The notes: generated by a model not told the origin, from the sequence alone. A stretch of 64,000 nt of DNA from Durusdinium trenchii (GCA_963970005.1 CAXAMN010003136.1:211892-275891), one strand, 5' to 3'. Shown: positions 32,507 through 42,855, counted from the first letter of the stretch. Translations and numbers: made by a program.

Positions 32507-32627
32507 CGGTCAGTACCCTTCCAACTGGCATCAGGTGGTCCGGGTGCTCTTGGACTACGGCTGCGACCCTGCGGACATTGAAGAAGCTTGGCTGCAGACA
32601 TTGAGATCAAGAAAAGGAAACAATTGA
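32507..32627 (+). CDS. Terminal exon of an ankyrin-repeat protein
   Basis: Acceptor actgttgcactgcag, then GQYPSNWHQVVRVLLDYGCD, PADIEEAWLQTLRSRKGNN and a stop. HQVVRVLLDYGCDPA is the second helix and turn of an ankyrin repeat (H.evVrlLLd.Gadp). It lies 1.0 kb downstream of the ankyrin exons at 31.1-31.5 kb on the same strand; it could be the same gene if the stop at 31506 is spliced out, or a paralogue. Confidence 0.45.
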
Positions 32628-32655
32628 ACAAAATGAGAAACATATATATATATAT

Positions 32656-32900
32656 ACGAAAGCCAGCCGATAGGCTGGGCTTGAGCTCTTAGAGCGAACG
32701 AAGTGAGTTAAGGGGGTGGGAGAGGGTGAACCCGGAGCTTGCTGGGGGAGAGCGCTCCAAGCGAGGGTCAGAAAAGCAGTGAACATGGGGTTTGGTGATG
32801 CGAGTGATGCAATGGACAACGAGTAGTACATCATCAGCATCACGAAGGGGTCTGGAGACAATGTTTCTAGTCCTGAGCAGGGCATAGGGACTGTGTAGCT
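32656..32900. repeat. Dispersed repeat R3, second copy
   Basis: Same order of blocks as 5815-6080, from acgaaagccagccgataggct to gtgatgcaatgga, preceded by a short TA run. Lacks the G-rich insert present in the first copy. Confidence 0.65.
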
Positions 32901-33034
32901 CTGATCATACCAAGAAGGACCAAGCAACAAAGAGTGAACGCTCTTGGGCGAACGATGTGAGCATGTCCAGTTGGGCGAGGTAGAGGCTTGGGGATAAGAG
33001 CGCGGCAAGAGGAGAAGCAAGAAAGCTGCAAGCG

Positions 33035-33716
33035 TTCAACACTTCACGCTGTGCTCCGATGTTGATCTCAGTCGCAGTGATACCGGCCCCACGAACCTAT
33101 ACAAGCTTTCGACTATAATAGGTGCTCTGCTATTTTTTCCTCCCACCCCTGCTTTGATGCACGATACCCGAAACATATTTCAACACAAAAACCATTTCGG
33201 GCATCACTCCTGGTGTTCACTGACGTTTATTTTTGCACGGATTTTCAAATCACCAACAAAGGACGCTCCAGAAGGCGCCGCACCAAGCAAATCAAGATTA
33301 CTAAAAACATTCAACACTTCATGCTGCGCTCCGATCTTCATCTACGTCGCAGTGATACCAGCTCCACGAAAACTACAACCATTCAAGAATGAGTGCTCTC
33401 CTTTTTTTTCTCCCAGCCCTGCTCTTTATCGAGCTTCGCATTGGTGCACGATGCATGAAACACATTTCAAAACAACCAAAAACCACCTTTCAGGCATCCT
33501 TCTCCTGGTCTTCACTGACGTTTATTTTTACACGGATTCTCAAGTAGACCACCAAACAGGGACGCTCCAGAGAGCACCGCGCCAGGAAAATCGAGAAAGC
33601 CTAAAACACTCAACGCTTCATGCTGTGCTCCGATCTTGATCTACTCCACATTGATACAAGTTCCACGAAAGCTATAGGCATTCAACAATAAGTGCTCCGC
33701 TATTTTTTCCTCCCAG
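33035..33716. repeat. Tandem repeat, period 275-300 bp, about 2.5 copies
   Basis: Anchors ttcaacacttca.gctg.gctccgat at 33035, 33310 and 33609; each unit ends in a pyrimidine tract tttttt.ctcccag. The last unit leads straight into the exon at 33717, and its tract serves as that exon's acceptor, so an intronic segment appears to have been amplified. Confidence 0.65.
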
Positions 33717-33961
33717 TCTTGCACTACCATATTGGTCTCTCGCTGGCTTTCGTCCTCTCCTTTCTCAGGTAAGTACATTGGACATACTGCAAGTACTACA
33801 TGCTTGTCGTATGATGGAGCTCCAGTTCTGCACCCTTAACTTATTCTGCTGGCTGGTCTCCCAAGGTTCCAAAGCATAAGCTTCCAGATGCAGCGAAGAG
33901 TTTGCTGGGCTACTTGGTCGTGGGCTCAGTGGCAGGCACAATGGTCAAGGAGTTTCTTTAA
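33717..33961 (+). CDS. Two-exon C-terminus of a small, possibly membrane-associated protein
   Basis: Exon 33717-33768 (ALPYWSLAGFRPLLSQ) ends in a perfect donor (tcag|gtaagt). Exon 33866-33961 follows ctggtctcccaag in the same phase and reads VPKHKLPDAAKSLLGYLVVG, SVAGTMVKEFL and a stop. The Leu/Val/Gly-rich run LLGYLVVGSVAGTMV could be one short membrane helix. Family unknown; upstream exons not identified, partly because the repeat array fills that side. Confidence 0.45.
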
Positions 33962-34064
33962 AACCAGGAGTTTGGCTGGTGTAATTTAACTTTGCTTTAC
34001 GGGTCCTTAAGGGCACAAAGTCTGATGAGATTTTGCAAAGTTTTTGGTCTCTTCTTCTGCCTTC

Positions 34065-34130
34065 TTGTTGCTGCTGCTGCTGCTGTTGGTGTGGTTGTTG
34101 GTGTTGTTGTTGTTGTCGTTGTTGTTGTGC
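34065..34130. repeat. Trinucleotide (TTG/TGC) repeat
   Basis: Interrupted gttgctgctgctgctgctgt tggt... run. The minus-strand frame reads an Asn/Ser tract, but this is repeat-driven. Confidence 0.8.
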
Positions 34131-34441
34131 TTTCTTGTCATGGATTTCCTTTTTACACATGGATGCGGCAAACGTGCTGCAACAAGAACATTCTCTGACT
34201 GAACATGCGTGTGGGAAGGGCGTGGTCCAAAGATAGCCTCAAAGAGGGAGTGCTGGTGTGTTTTCTTGACCATATTCCTACTAGGTCCCTCGAGAAGAAG
34301 CGGTGCTGCAGAAACCGTTGCCCCTGCGAAAGCTGCGCCGGTCCCTGGCGGTGCAGACCTTGTTGCCACTCGCGCCCTGGAAGGAAAAGTCGGACGAAAC
34401 AGTGACGAACGCAGGCCACGATGTTCGGTTTTGGCGGCTAG

Positions 34442-34933
34442 CCTTGGGTCCTGAACGTTCCGTTGCTTGAGAAGGGTAGCGGTCGGGCAGAAGTGTGTGC
34501 GGTAAAGTGGCTGGAGATCAAACAACAGGATTGGTCCCATCGGTTTTGGTTGCTTGATATTCCTTGGAAACCACAGGTGAGGTTTCTATATACTGTACTG
34601 AACTGAACTGATTCTATTTTTCTTAGAAAGCATTGGCATTGACGGATGAATTCTATGCCTATGCCTTTGAGGCAAGCAAAATGCTACCTTCGTTGCAGAG
34701 CCAGCGTAATCTGGATGCTCAGCTCGTGCAGGCAAGTGGCTTAGGCATTTCATATGTGTCCATCGTGATCGTTGCCGAATCGTTGCCAGCTGTTCTGCCC
34801 TTCAGGTTTAAAGCTTCCAATCTCATTGAAGAGCCTCATCGAATCATAAAGTTAAGCCCATACGATCCCATACGCTTTGCAGGGGCGCTCTTTTATTGAG
34901 TGGCTGAGCTGGCTGACTAAGCAAAGTCAGTGA
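34442..34933 (+). CDS. Three-exon uncharacterised protein C-terminus
   Basis: Exons 34442-34576 (WVLNVPLLEKGSGRAEVCAV, KWLEIKQQDWSHRFWLLDIP), 34627-34731 (ALTDEFYAYAFEASKMLPSL) and 34883-34933 (GRSFIEWLSWLTKQSQ, stop), all in phase 0. Donors are cacag|gtgagg and a model GC site, gtgcag|gcaagt; acceptors ttcttag and ctttgcag. The first intron is short, 50 nt. The segment VP....G...EV.AVKWLEI faintly recalls the end of a Nudix fold, but the Nudix box was not found, so I leave the family open. A further coding-like stretch at 34285-34400 may be an upstream exon. Confidence 0.48.
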
Positions 34934-34939
34934 GGATAT

Positions 34940-35680
34940 TTGACAATTCTATAATAATTAAATATAATTAAATATATGTCCCTGTCATGCATGTTCTAGT
35001 CCTAGTGGTGCCCACATCCTGCTGCTGATGGCAGAGTCAACCGGGTCAACCTCAGATCAAAATAGCGAGGGATCGACTTCAACCGCCCCAAGATCACTGC
35101 TCTCTCATCCTCCATATCGTTTGGGAGTTGCGGGGAGCAGCGCAATTTTGACGGATCGATCTCCGGTTCTCTCTTATTCCGACCGGGAATCGAACACCGA
35201 TTCAAAAGTCCGAAATCAGAAAAGTCATGATAAGACCTTTACTGTATTCGTACGTACGTGTCATGTTCCCACTTCGGCCCACTCGGCGATCCCCTTCAGT
35301 TCGGTGGAAGGTGGAAATAGAAAAAATTGTTCAGTGTCCATCGCTGGCCCCAATCAAAGTTGCCAAACATCAAGTATATAGGCGCAAGGATCATCCATGA
35401 TTTATGGTTTGTCTTGTTGCTGCTTTTGCTTAAAAACTCTAGTTTATACATGCGTTGTCGTACAGATTCCTTTGCACGATTTAGTCACACATGAGGTTGC
35501 ACGTGATCAACTGCTTGTTTGCCCGAGAATATCTATGCATTTGTTGGCATTTCGCCTGCGTGATTCCTCAATTTCCTCTTTGAATCGATGGACTTCGCAT
35601 TTGGGCTCGTCATATGTCTATACATTATACAATTATATATATACATACGACGCCAGCATCCATTAATAAAACCATCATAG
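34940..35680. other. No recognised gene
   Basis: A Ser/Thr-rich + frame and an Arg/Glu-rich - frame overlap at 35000-35380. A tRNA-like scrap on the minus strand near 35175-35240 was examined and rejected. A TA microsatellite lies near 35630. Confidence 0.3.
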
Positions 35681-35686
35681 AACGCT

Positions 35687-35947
35687 TTACTCTCCCAAGA
35701 TTGGCTTTCTCAGAAACACATCCGTTTTCAAGGTCTTCCCGATCTTTCGTGTAGACGAGAGAAATGGGCTATCATTTGCAAGCCATTGAAGGGATTTGAA
35801 GGGAGCGTTTCCGCGTTGTCCAGGTGCTTGTACTCGGCTGTGAACATGCTGCTCCGCTGCCCTGCGAATCGTTGGAGAGCTTGGTGCAGCTGTGCCGCAG
35901 CTTGTGGCATCCTCAGTTGACCAAAGGCATGGGAGCGTTTTGGCCAA
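35687..35947 (-). CDS. Uncharacterised basic protein
   Basis: 86 codons from an ATG on the minus strand, with a Lys/Arg-rich second half: NAPFKSLQWLANDSPFLSST, RKIGKTLKTDVFLRKPILGE and a stop. The + strand over the same stretch is Leu-rich, as expected of a shadow. No domain recognised. Confidence 0.35.
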   Translation of the reverse strand: MAKTLPCLWSTEDATSCGTAAPSSPTIRRAAEQHVHSRVQAPGQRGNAPFKSLQWLANDSPFLSSTRKIGKTLKTDVFLRKPILGE

Positions 35948-36228
35948 CTACCACACATCCTCTCATGGCACGGGAGCGTTTGGTCATGATAATGAATCCA
36001 AACATGTTTGGTCATCCTATATCATGCCAACTTCCAAACACATTTTGGCCGCATCCTATATTCTTTACCTGACCATGATACAATGACCTTCCACATGCGT
36101 CCACGCATTCAAACTTGCCTGCAGCACCCCATGTAGTTTGCTTTGCCGCACTGCCAAATCAGGACTTGCGGTGGTGTTCAGATTCACATTACTCTTGCCA
36201 TCTCTAACATCTGACATGCTTTGCCCAG

Positions 36229-37256
36229 GCTGATGTCTTTTGACTCCGCATCAATGGACCTGGGCTTGCGGTTAGCTAGCTGCCTATGCGAGGCAACGCC
36301 ACATTCTTTCTCCCCTCTTTTCACTCGCATGAAGTTGGTTCCTTCCAAGCAGCTTCAGCGCAGGCTGGTGGGAAAGCAGTGGAGAAGCTTCATAGACACG
36401 GGGTGTTCAAAATGTGGCGGCCTGTGGAGTGCTTCTTGCTCATTTTACCAACACTGACTTTCCTTGTGGACAATCTTTGGCTTTTTGCTTCATGGATGCT
36501 TAACTTGACTCAGGCTGCCGCACTTAGCTGCAACTCCAGAGCTGCTGCACCAACCGCAGAAAGCTTAGCCACTTTCGGGGTACGTCAAAGGTTACAGATC
36601 AAAGTTGTTTCTTCAGAGTGAGTAGGCATGAGTGGACTAGCAGTTTTCAGCAGTCGATATTTCTTACCAGCCTAGACTAGTGACTACGAGTGATTTTTCT
36701 TGGAACCTCAGGCCTAGACCACAACACATTCGGCTGGCAGCGGTGGCACCCCATGTTTTGACAGCAGAAAGTAGATCGTGGGGAGGTGTAGCGTCTTTGC
36801 TACTAGTGGTAATGCCCTTTGCTACTAGTAGCTTCTTGTTCCTAGTAGTAATGCCAGGAGCTACTAGTAGCTTCTTGTTTGGGCTGCGTTTCAGTGCCGC
36901 CGCTTCTGCCGGTGCCAGGCCAAGATTCTCTCAAAGTGGTCCGATGCCATTTCTCAAGAGCCAACGGAGCCAAGCCACGTTTTGGCTTCTCGAATGAATC
37001 TCCCATCAAATCCGTCCGCTGTTGAAAAAGACAGTTGTCGAAAATTACAACGAAGACGAACAACATTTTATTATAGTACTAACGTCTAACTTCTTAAAGG
37101 CCAACTTGCTGGCATTTGTTTGTCAAGTTGCTTGACCTTTGCTCTCTCAAGAGCTGACGGACATATGTTGCCCAGGCCAATGCAGAAGAGGAGCTGCGTT
37201 TGTGCACACCGAATGAGCTGATTCGTTTGGAGGCTCCAGGGATTTTGAGTTTGTAG
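36229..37256 (+). CDS. Multi-exon membrane-protein candidate (PEX11-like by pattern only)
   Basis: Pieces: 36229-36292 (LMSFDSASMDLGLRLASCLC) with a GC donor gag|gcaacg; 36353 or 36359 to 36579 (KAVEKLHRHGVFKMWRPVEC, FLLILPTLTFLVDNLWLFAS, then AAALSCNSRAAAPTAESLAT) with donor tcggg|gtacgt; and 37176-37256 (ANAEEELRLCTPNELIRLEA, PGILSL, stop) after atgttgcccag. Exons 2 and 3 join in phase 0; the exon 1-2 junction is not settled. The hydrophobic segment ending LVDNLWLFASWM is reminiscent of the y.l.DnllWl stretch of peroxisomal PEX11, but this is weak. The intron at 36580-37175 hosts an R1 repeat. Confidence 0.38.
36794..36880. repeat. ACTAGT-palindrome repeats (R1) inside an intron
   Basis: Three to four units (tactagtggtaatgcc, ctactagtagcttcttg, ggagctactagtagc), within the proposed intron 36580-37175. 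Confidence 0.65.
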
Positions 37257-37375
37257 GGTCATCAGAAGGGATAGGAGTTATCATCTGAAGATAATGATGA
37301 ACATGACTAAGTGTTTGCATCATTTTGCATCCAGAACCTGTGCTTACTTTCTGCAGGAACTTGGTGAAATATATC

Positions 37376-37574
37376 ACGAGAAGTAGGTCTTTCTTGTACT
37401 TGACTGCCTCGCATTGATACAGTGTAACACTGGACGATCACCAAAGACGACCACCAAACTTGAACCATGGCGCGAACGACTTGGCTCCAGGTGCCACAAA
37501 AGCTCCTGCGTGAAAGGACATTCCAGAATGGCATGCCCAAAGACGTCGCAGCGATGCTCCTTCAGGCGAAGCAT
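37376..37574 (-). pseudogene. Possible retrotransposon zinc-binding (zf-RVT-like) fragment
   Basis: The minus-strand frame reads LKEHRCDVFGHAILECPFTQ, ELLWHLEPSRS. C-x(3)-[GE]-H-x(3)-E-C-P-F-x-x-x-L-W matches the zinc-binding motif after the reverse transcriptase in LINEs (ExxxHLFxxCPFxxxxW), with the first Cys pair incomplete. No reverse transcriptase was found nearby, so at best a short relic. Confidence 0.28.
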
Positions 37575-37817
37575 GGGGAAGCCAGGTCTTTAGCATTTTT
37601 GGGTTCTCAAATGTCACCAAATGTATAACACAAAGTATATAGCAGGATTGACAAGAGTCATCAAATGTAATCAAGCACTCCTCCGCATCAATACTCGAGA
37701 CTATTGGAGCATATTGGAGCACTCGCTGCAAGGTATTACAGTAGCTTGAGTTTTGCATCAAACACAAAATCAGGTTGTGTAATGTTGTTTCTACGAGATG
37801 TTTTGGATATGTTTCAG

Positions 37818-38469
37818 GTGGTGGAGGAAGAGGAAAAGTTCTCCGTTCACGTCTACCGTGAGAGACAAGATGTGAGTCTCCGTGTCCTCACCGAGCCCTT
37901 TTGCCTTTTGTGCCACTCTCAATCAGTGCAGCCAGCATGCTTAACAAGCATGCAGCATGCCAACCTTCAGTTTGGTGACTTGCAGTTTGTCATATTTCGT
38001 ATGGGTGTGGATCGATGAAGTCTTGTGTGGTCTTGCAGTCGGCCCCTTGACCTTTCTTGGCAGGTCGGCCAAGAGCCAGAAATAGGGCGAACAGATTTGA
38101 TGTGCGGAGGGCAATATGTGGCACACCTCTCAGAGAACCAGGGCAAGAAGTTGTTCTGGAGACTGAAAATCAAGGTGATTGACATGATGGATGATTTCTG
38201 ATCTTCTTGACTCATGAAGAGTTGTTTTTCGTCACTGGAGAAATGTGGGGGCATTCGCCTGAGATATGTGATTTATCTTGCACTTACCTATACAATACTA
38301 TACAGTATATCTCAGGTGCAAGCTGAACCCTTGATGGCTATGGGCAGCCTGGCTCGCTTGCTGCTGGTGGCTGGTGGTTTCCTTGGAGCAGAGGACTGGT
38401 CCAGCCAAGGGCGTCATCCGTTCCCCAACATGGGCTGCTTTGCCCTCCCATCCCAAACATTCCCAAACG
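37818..38469 (+). CDS. Three-exon internal part of an uncharacterised protein
   Basis: Exons 37818-37871 (VVEEEEKFSVHVYRERQD), 38064-38174 (VGQEPEIGRTDLMCGGQYVA, HLSENQGKKLFWRLKIK) and 38316-38469 (VQAEPLMAMGSLARLLLVAG, GFLGAEDWSSQGRHPFPNMG, then CFALPSQTFPN). Donors gat|gtgagt, caag|gtgatt and aacg|gtaggt; acceptors tttcag, ttggcag and tctcag; the first two joins are phase 0. The exon set is among the cleanest here. No stop is reached, so more exons should lie downstream, beyond the repeats at 38.5-39.2 kb. Family not recognised. Confidence 0.52.
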
Positions 38470-38526
38470 GTAGGTGTTTGTTTGCCGAAATGTGTGTATA
38501 TATACTATATATATATATGTGTTTGT

Positions 38527-39180
38527 AACGAAGCAGGCCGATAGGCTAGGCCGGAGTTGTCGATGGGCGAACGAAGTGAGTATTAGGGGGTTGCATCGAG
38601 GACAGGAAAGGGGGGACAACGGGCCGGACATGAAAAGTGGTTGGAACTCCTTTGGAAAGTGAGATGCGTGTCTCCCAACACTCTGTTTTCTTGTGGCTAA
38701 TAAGAGTGGAAGGGACTGAGAAACGATGTGACCCGTCGAGGACAGGAGAGGGAACAGAATGCAGAGGGCAGTTGAGTTGCTTGGCATTGCCCTGCTTGAA
38801 TGGTGAAGATGCATATTAACCAGACGTGGAAGGGCACCCCATATGGGGTGGGAGTTCATGTGGAGGAGCATAGCGGGGGAGGACGTGATAGCAAAAGAGG
38901 TGTCGAGCTCACCAGGAAGCGAGAAGTGCGTCGCCCAGCGCTCTGTCTTCTTGTGGGTATAGAGGAGTAGGGAGAACGTGACCTCTAGAGGATAGGAGAG
39001 GGAAGGGGACAATGTGACAGGAAAATTGAGGTCGGAAATACAGCAGGAAAGTAACATGTGCGCCTCTCAATCTCACTTTCTCGGGGCTAATCAGAGTGGG
39101 AGGGAACGTCAGAAAGGATGTTATCCATTGAGGACAGGGGAGAGAACAGAATGCAGTCCGTGACAAGCAAGGCGATGGTC
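38527..39180. repeat. Repeat block: R3 head followed by diverged tandem units
   Basis: Starts with the R3 head (cgaagcaggccgataggcta) after a TA run, then three diverged units anchored on gtgcg.ct.cca.c.ctctg...cttgtggctaat and gaggacaggagaggga (near 38664, 38926, 39056). Frames on the minus strand are open but repeat-driven. Confidence 0.55.
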
Positions 39181-39189
39181 CGTTGAGCA

Positions 39190-40105
39190 AGCTTGGTGCC
39201 CCTTGTTTTGTGGTGAAGAGACAGGAGAAGAGTAACAAACAGCAGGCAAACGCCCCTCAGTTCCTTAGGGGTGCCCTTTTTCACCTTGAAAACGCCCTTG
39301 AACCAAAGGAAAAAGCACCCCCCCCAACCTGTGTATTTTGTTTTCTATTTCCAACAGCAGTAGACTGCAATGTCGACTTCCCCCCATAACAACGGTAATC
39401 TTTCCCCGAAGTTAAACAATCACATGATCTTGGCAGTAAACTTTCCCCGGTCGACTCTTAGCAGCACGCCGACTTTATGGGTCCATCTACAAGACAAGAC
39501 ACACAAACAGCAGGCAAGGGTGCAATTATTTTTCTATCTGGAAAACGCCCGTTGACCCAAAAGAAAAGGGGCACCCCACCCCTGCACCTGTGAATGAGAG
39601 CCTGTCATGTCGGCCCGTACTGCGACTTCCCACCTTTGCCTTCTATTTCCTCATGCCTGACAGCGGCCCCGGTGCGCTCTCGAGTTCACCCCCCATATCC
39701 ATATATGATGTTTTCTTACGGAGGCCGGCTTTCGCCCCTTCCCTTCTCAGGTGACTTTATGTATATATTGTGATACAGTATGTTTGTTATGTTTTGATGA
39801 TTTTTGGTATGTGTACTGTACATGTTTGCACAAACAAACACTTGTCGAACCTATCGCTTCCATTTGGTTTGCTGTGAAAGAGGGTGTCCATCCCAGTTTT
39901 TTCAGGCGCTCTTAATTGCCTAGGGAAGCATCATTTTGCTACATGCAAATTGTCGAATTGTGCTGTTCCCCATTGCTGTTCTTTGTTCTTGTTTTGTGGC
40001 TTCAGTTGCGATGGTACGAAGGCACGATGAAAAGACAAAAGCATATGTAAAGGATATCGTATACTGTAATTAGGTGTGAGGTTGCTTTGTATGCAAGCTG
40101 CGGGC
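39190..40105. other. No recognised gene
   Basis: Short frames only. A small direct repeat (acaaacagcaggcaa at 39236 and 39503, each followed by gaaaacgccc) suggests one further diverged tandem unit. Confidence 0.3.
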
Positions 40106-40109
40106 CTGC

Positions 40110-40517
40110 TTGCCGCCTCAAGAGTCATGTTCTTCGCACAGCCCTGCTCCACGGCGGTTGAAAAAGGGTTGCAGCGCACATGCGGCGCTTGCCCTTTTTT
40201 CTGGTGTTGCAGTCAATGTGTTTGACGTGTGTTATGAGCGATGCCCGATACCTTCCCGCTGCTGGTCCTCGGCCACATGGTCACGTGAGTTTCAGGTGAG
40301 CGCAGCCTGGCAAATGCTCTTGTGTTCAGACATTGGATTGGAATCGTCTGGCCTAGTGGAAAATAGCATGAGTCAAACAACGACAAGCACACGTACTGAT
40401 TCATCTTTCCATGACCCTATTGGCGGGAAATGCTGTAGAAGCGTAACAGGTAACAGGTGTCGTTTTGCTGTTTGGACTTTGTCAAAGGGCAATCACCAGT
40501 TCTTACGAATTCTTTAG
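40110..40517 (+). CDS. Uncharacterised ORF
   Basis: 135 codons. The second half looks codon-like (VSAAWQMLLCSDIGLESSGL, VENSMSQTTTSTRTDSS) and is preceded by an acceptor-like tgagtttcag. Start and end are not fixed by splice evidence. Confidence 0.25.
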   Translation: MPPQESCSSHSPAPRRLKKGCSAHAALALFSGVAVNVFDVCYERCPIPSRCWSSATWSREFQVSAAWQMLLCSDIGLESSGLVENSMSQTTTSTRTDSSFHDPIGGKCCRSVTGNRCRFAVWTLSKGNHQFLRIL

Positions 40518-40519
40518 TC

Positions 40520-41210
40520 TGAGAATTTCTTTAGGTAGACAGCGTCATTTTGGAACCAACTGAGTTTGCTTCTCTCAATGGTTGTGCACACGAAGGTTGA
40601 TTACAGTGCGTGCCTTCATATTAGCATCGTGCATTAAAGTGAGCCTCGCAGGACTACTTGCGGTGGAAAACTTAGCTGGCGAAAGCACATATCTTAGGAG
40701 AGATGGGTTCACAAATTGCGCAACGCTGGTAAAATGATTTTCAATAGAACTGGACCGTCTCCACATGTTTTGTGTGTATTTTTTCTCTGGGTATAAGTAT
40801 AGATAGTAAAACCAGCTTCGTCGGCCCTCCGTGCTGGTTCTCTTGGCGGCTGGCTTGAGCGGGAGATATGGTTGAAAGGTTAGAGAGGTTAGCAAGCTTT
40901 GCGGCCAGACAGTTTAGGATCAAAGATGGCTACTCAGGTTTTGCTTGCGACTAGTTGGCCACAAGCTCTTCCAGGCATGCCCGCATGCATATGTTCACAT
41001 TTTTAGTAGGCTGCTAAGAAGAGCCATCGTTTCATGTCAGTTAGTTGTTGTCAATGGGTGAATCCGTGCAAATACCATACCGTACCTGGCCAGTTTGGGA
41101 AACCAGACGTAGAGTGATGTAGACTGTAGACATAAAAGAGACTCATGAGCTACGTACCCCTGGGCATTTGCAACTATTTCGAATCTGTGCCAAGTGGTTT
41201 GATCCTTCAT
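40520..41210. other. No recognised gene
   Basis: Upstream exons of the gene at 41219 should lie here but I cannot place them. Confidence 0.25.
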
Positions 41211-41218
41211 TTGGGCAG

Positions 41219-41496
41219 GCGGACTTGGAGTACTCAGTCGAAGGAGTAGTGGCCACGTTCCCAGAAACTTTGAATTTCCTGATCGTGCTCTTGGATATGA
41301 ACTGTTTTTGAGATTCTATGTTTCCTTTAATTACGTCAAGTGTATTGTGTGTATACCGTACATGTTACTCGTACTGTATGATATCAGATTGATTGATCAA
41401 ATTCCAGATATGCTCCAGGTTTTGCCGCAGATTGGAATACCAGTGCATCTTTTGCGCCCTTCTGCCAAGCCTTCCACAGGCTTGGCAAACCTTTAA
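41219..41496 (+). CDS. Two-exon C-terminus of an uncharacterised protein
   Basis: Exon 41219-41284, after cttcatttgggcag, reads ADLEYSVEGVVATFPETLNF LI and ends atc|gtgctc. Exon 41419-41496, after atatgctccag, reads VLPQIGIPVHLLRPSAKPST GLANL and a stop. Both are phase 0 and the joined strand-loop-strand sequence reads smoothly. The same four residues (LIVL) arise whether or not the intron is removed, which suits a recently gained intron. Function unknown. Confidence 0.45.
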
Positions 41497-41730
41497 TAGT
41501 GGTGTATAATATTCGCAATTGGGCCGCCTGAAATTGCTCTTGAAAAGCTTAGAATTTGCAATGTAGACCTCCCATTTGGGGTGGAGGATTTTTGAAACTT
41601 CTATCCATTTCCCCCCCGTTGGGAATTCATTTTCCCCTTTTAATCCACGCAGGTGAAAGTGGCACTATGCCTCATGTGCTCGCCCTGGGTGATTGGCATT
41701 TTCAGGCCGTGGTAGTCATTTCTTTCGAAA

Positions 41731-42027
41731 GTGGTGAGGGATGGTGAGGGTGATGAGGGAGCAAGACGCAGAGCATCAAGGAGTTCATCTCAAATCGAGA
41801 AGAAGCTTTTTCGTTTCCTCCTTTCAAAGAAGATAACTGGCCAGGCAAACCCAGGAGCGTCCGACTCTTCCATAGAGCGAAATGAGGACCACCGAACCGT
41901 ATGGAAGACAGGATTTTTGATTTTGATCAGCGGAGATGAACTTATCGCTTTGGCTGGTTTCGACCCCCTCCCGCTGGCCTCAAGGTTGTCCAAGCAGTAC
42001 AGAAGTAAACACGGAAATGTTGAATGA
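41731..42027 (+). CDS. Uncharacterised basic ORF
   Basis: About 98 codons: DEGARRRASRSSSQIEKKLF, RFLLSKKITGQANPG, WKTGFLILISGDELIALAGF, ending SKQYRSKHGNVE. Charged and protein-like on this strand. The 5' end is unclear: upstream lies an acceptor-like ttttcag at 41704 in another frame. Confidence 0.35.
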   Translation: MVRDGEGDEGARRRASRSSSQIEKKLFRFLLSKKITGQANPGASDSSIERNEDHRTVWKTGFLILISGDELIALAGFDPLPLASRLSKQYRSKHGNVE

Positions 42028-42154
42028 GAGATTGCCACAGATTTACGTGATCGGTTGGCCTAAGCCGCTGTTTGTTTATGACGTGGAATAAAGCGTTGAA
42101 TGATTGGTGAAACGATATTTTCGGTGTGTGAACCGTGTGATTTGCGGCAATCAG

Positions 42155-42331
42155 GATGTCCAGCAAGCTTTGGTGAATGATTACAAATTGGCACACTTAG
42201 AGCTACCAGTGCCTTGGATCGACTGCGAGTTAGCTACCAGAGTGGAAGCAGGAACCGGCATTTCCTGGCACAGATGGATCTCACTACATCTCACATTGTT
42301 TGGATGTTGTACTGTTGCTATTTGCTGCTAA
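42155..42331 (+). CDS. Candidate exon, uncharacterised
   Basis: After atttgcggcaatcag the frame reads DVQQALVNDYKLAHLELPVP, WIDCELATRVEAGTGISWHR and continues to a stop. The hydrophobic last 16 residues may be intron read-through. It could be an upstream exon of the gene at 42632. Confidence 0.38.
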   Translation, partial: DVQQALVNDYKLAHLELPVPWIDCELATRVEAGTGISWHRWISLHLTLFGCCTVAICC

Positions 42332-42631
42332 GCTTCGTAAAAAATCCTAGCATTATCGCTGTCAGTCAAGGCTCATCCGATGTGACAAACTAGTGTACAT
42401 GTTAGATCTCCTTGGCGCACATGTGTCTCCCATGAACCATATTGCATGGGGCCACAGGATGTTTGTTTGTCAATAGCGCAAGTGGGACGTTCGCTGAAAA
42501 AGAGCTCATGCACGTCGTACACTCCATGACAGAGTCTGATGGGTTGGCGCCACCCGAACCTCCATCATAAAGCTCGAAATGATCGGTGCCATGGGTTTGC
42601 CTTCAAGTAGGTTTTGGGACGAAGGTCCCAG

Positions 42632-42855
42632 CCATGTTCGGCTCCGGTTCCAAGCACAGCTGAGGTGGCAGAGGTGCTTCCGGCACCTTTGGAGCCGGAC
42701 GAAGAGGCATGGTGGTTCTGTTACCTTCCAGCCAGCCGTGCCTTTCCAACGACCCAGCCTGGGCGCAGGAGCTCTACATGAAACTCCTCCAATGTGAAGC
42801 CAAGGCTGAGAGCATTGAAGTGAAGGTGGATATATTGGAACCAAAGATGGTGTAG
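42632..42855 (+). CDS. Two-exon C-terminus of an uncharacterised acidic protein
   Basis: Exon 42632-42706 reads CSAPVPSTAEVAEVLPAPLE PDEE and ends with a GC donor (gaagag|gcatgg). Exon 42769-42855, after cctgggcgcag, reads ELYMKLLQCEAKAESIEVKV DILEPKMV and a stop. The intron would be 62 nt. Reading straight through in the second exon's frame (MVVLLPSSQPCLSNDPAWAQ) is also open, so the splice is probable, not certain. Confidence 0.4.

Noticed and set aside
34007-34540. 177-codon minus-strand frame with an Asn/Ser tract
   Set aside because: Its openness comes from the TTG/TGC trinucleotide repeat, and it overlaps a better + exon chain at 34442-34576.
35170-35240. tRNA-like scrap on the minus strand (ttcgattcccggtcgg with an acceptor-like tcttatc/ataaga pairing)
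   Set aside because: The T-arm has two mismatches, the D-arm is missing and the total length is only about 64 nt. At best an old relic, not a tRNA gene.
38338-39057. 239-codon minus-strand frame
   Set aside because: It is antisense to the well-supported exon at 38316-38469 and then runs through a tandem repeat; composition is Leu/Ser/Pro-rich, like a shadow.
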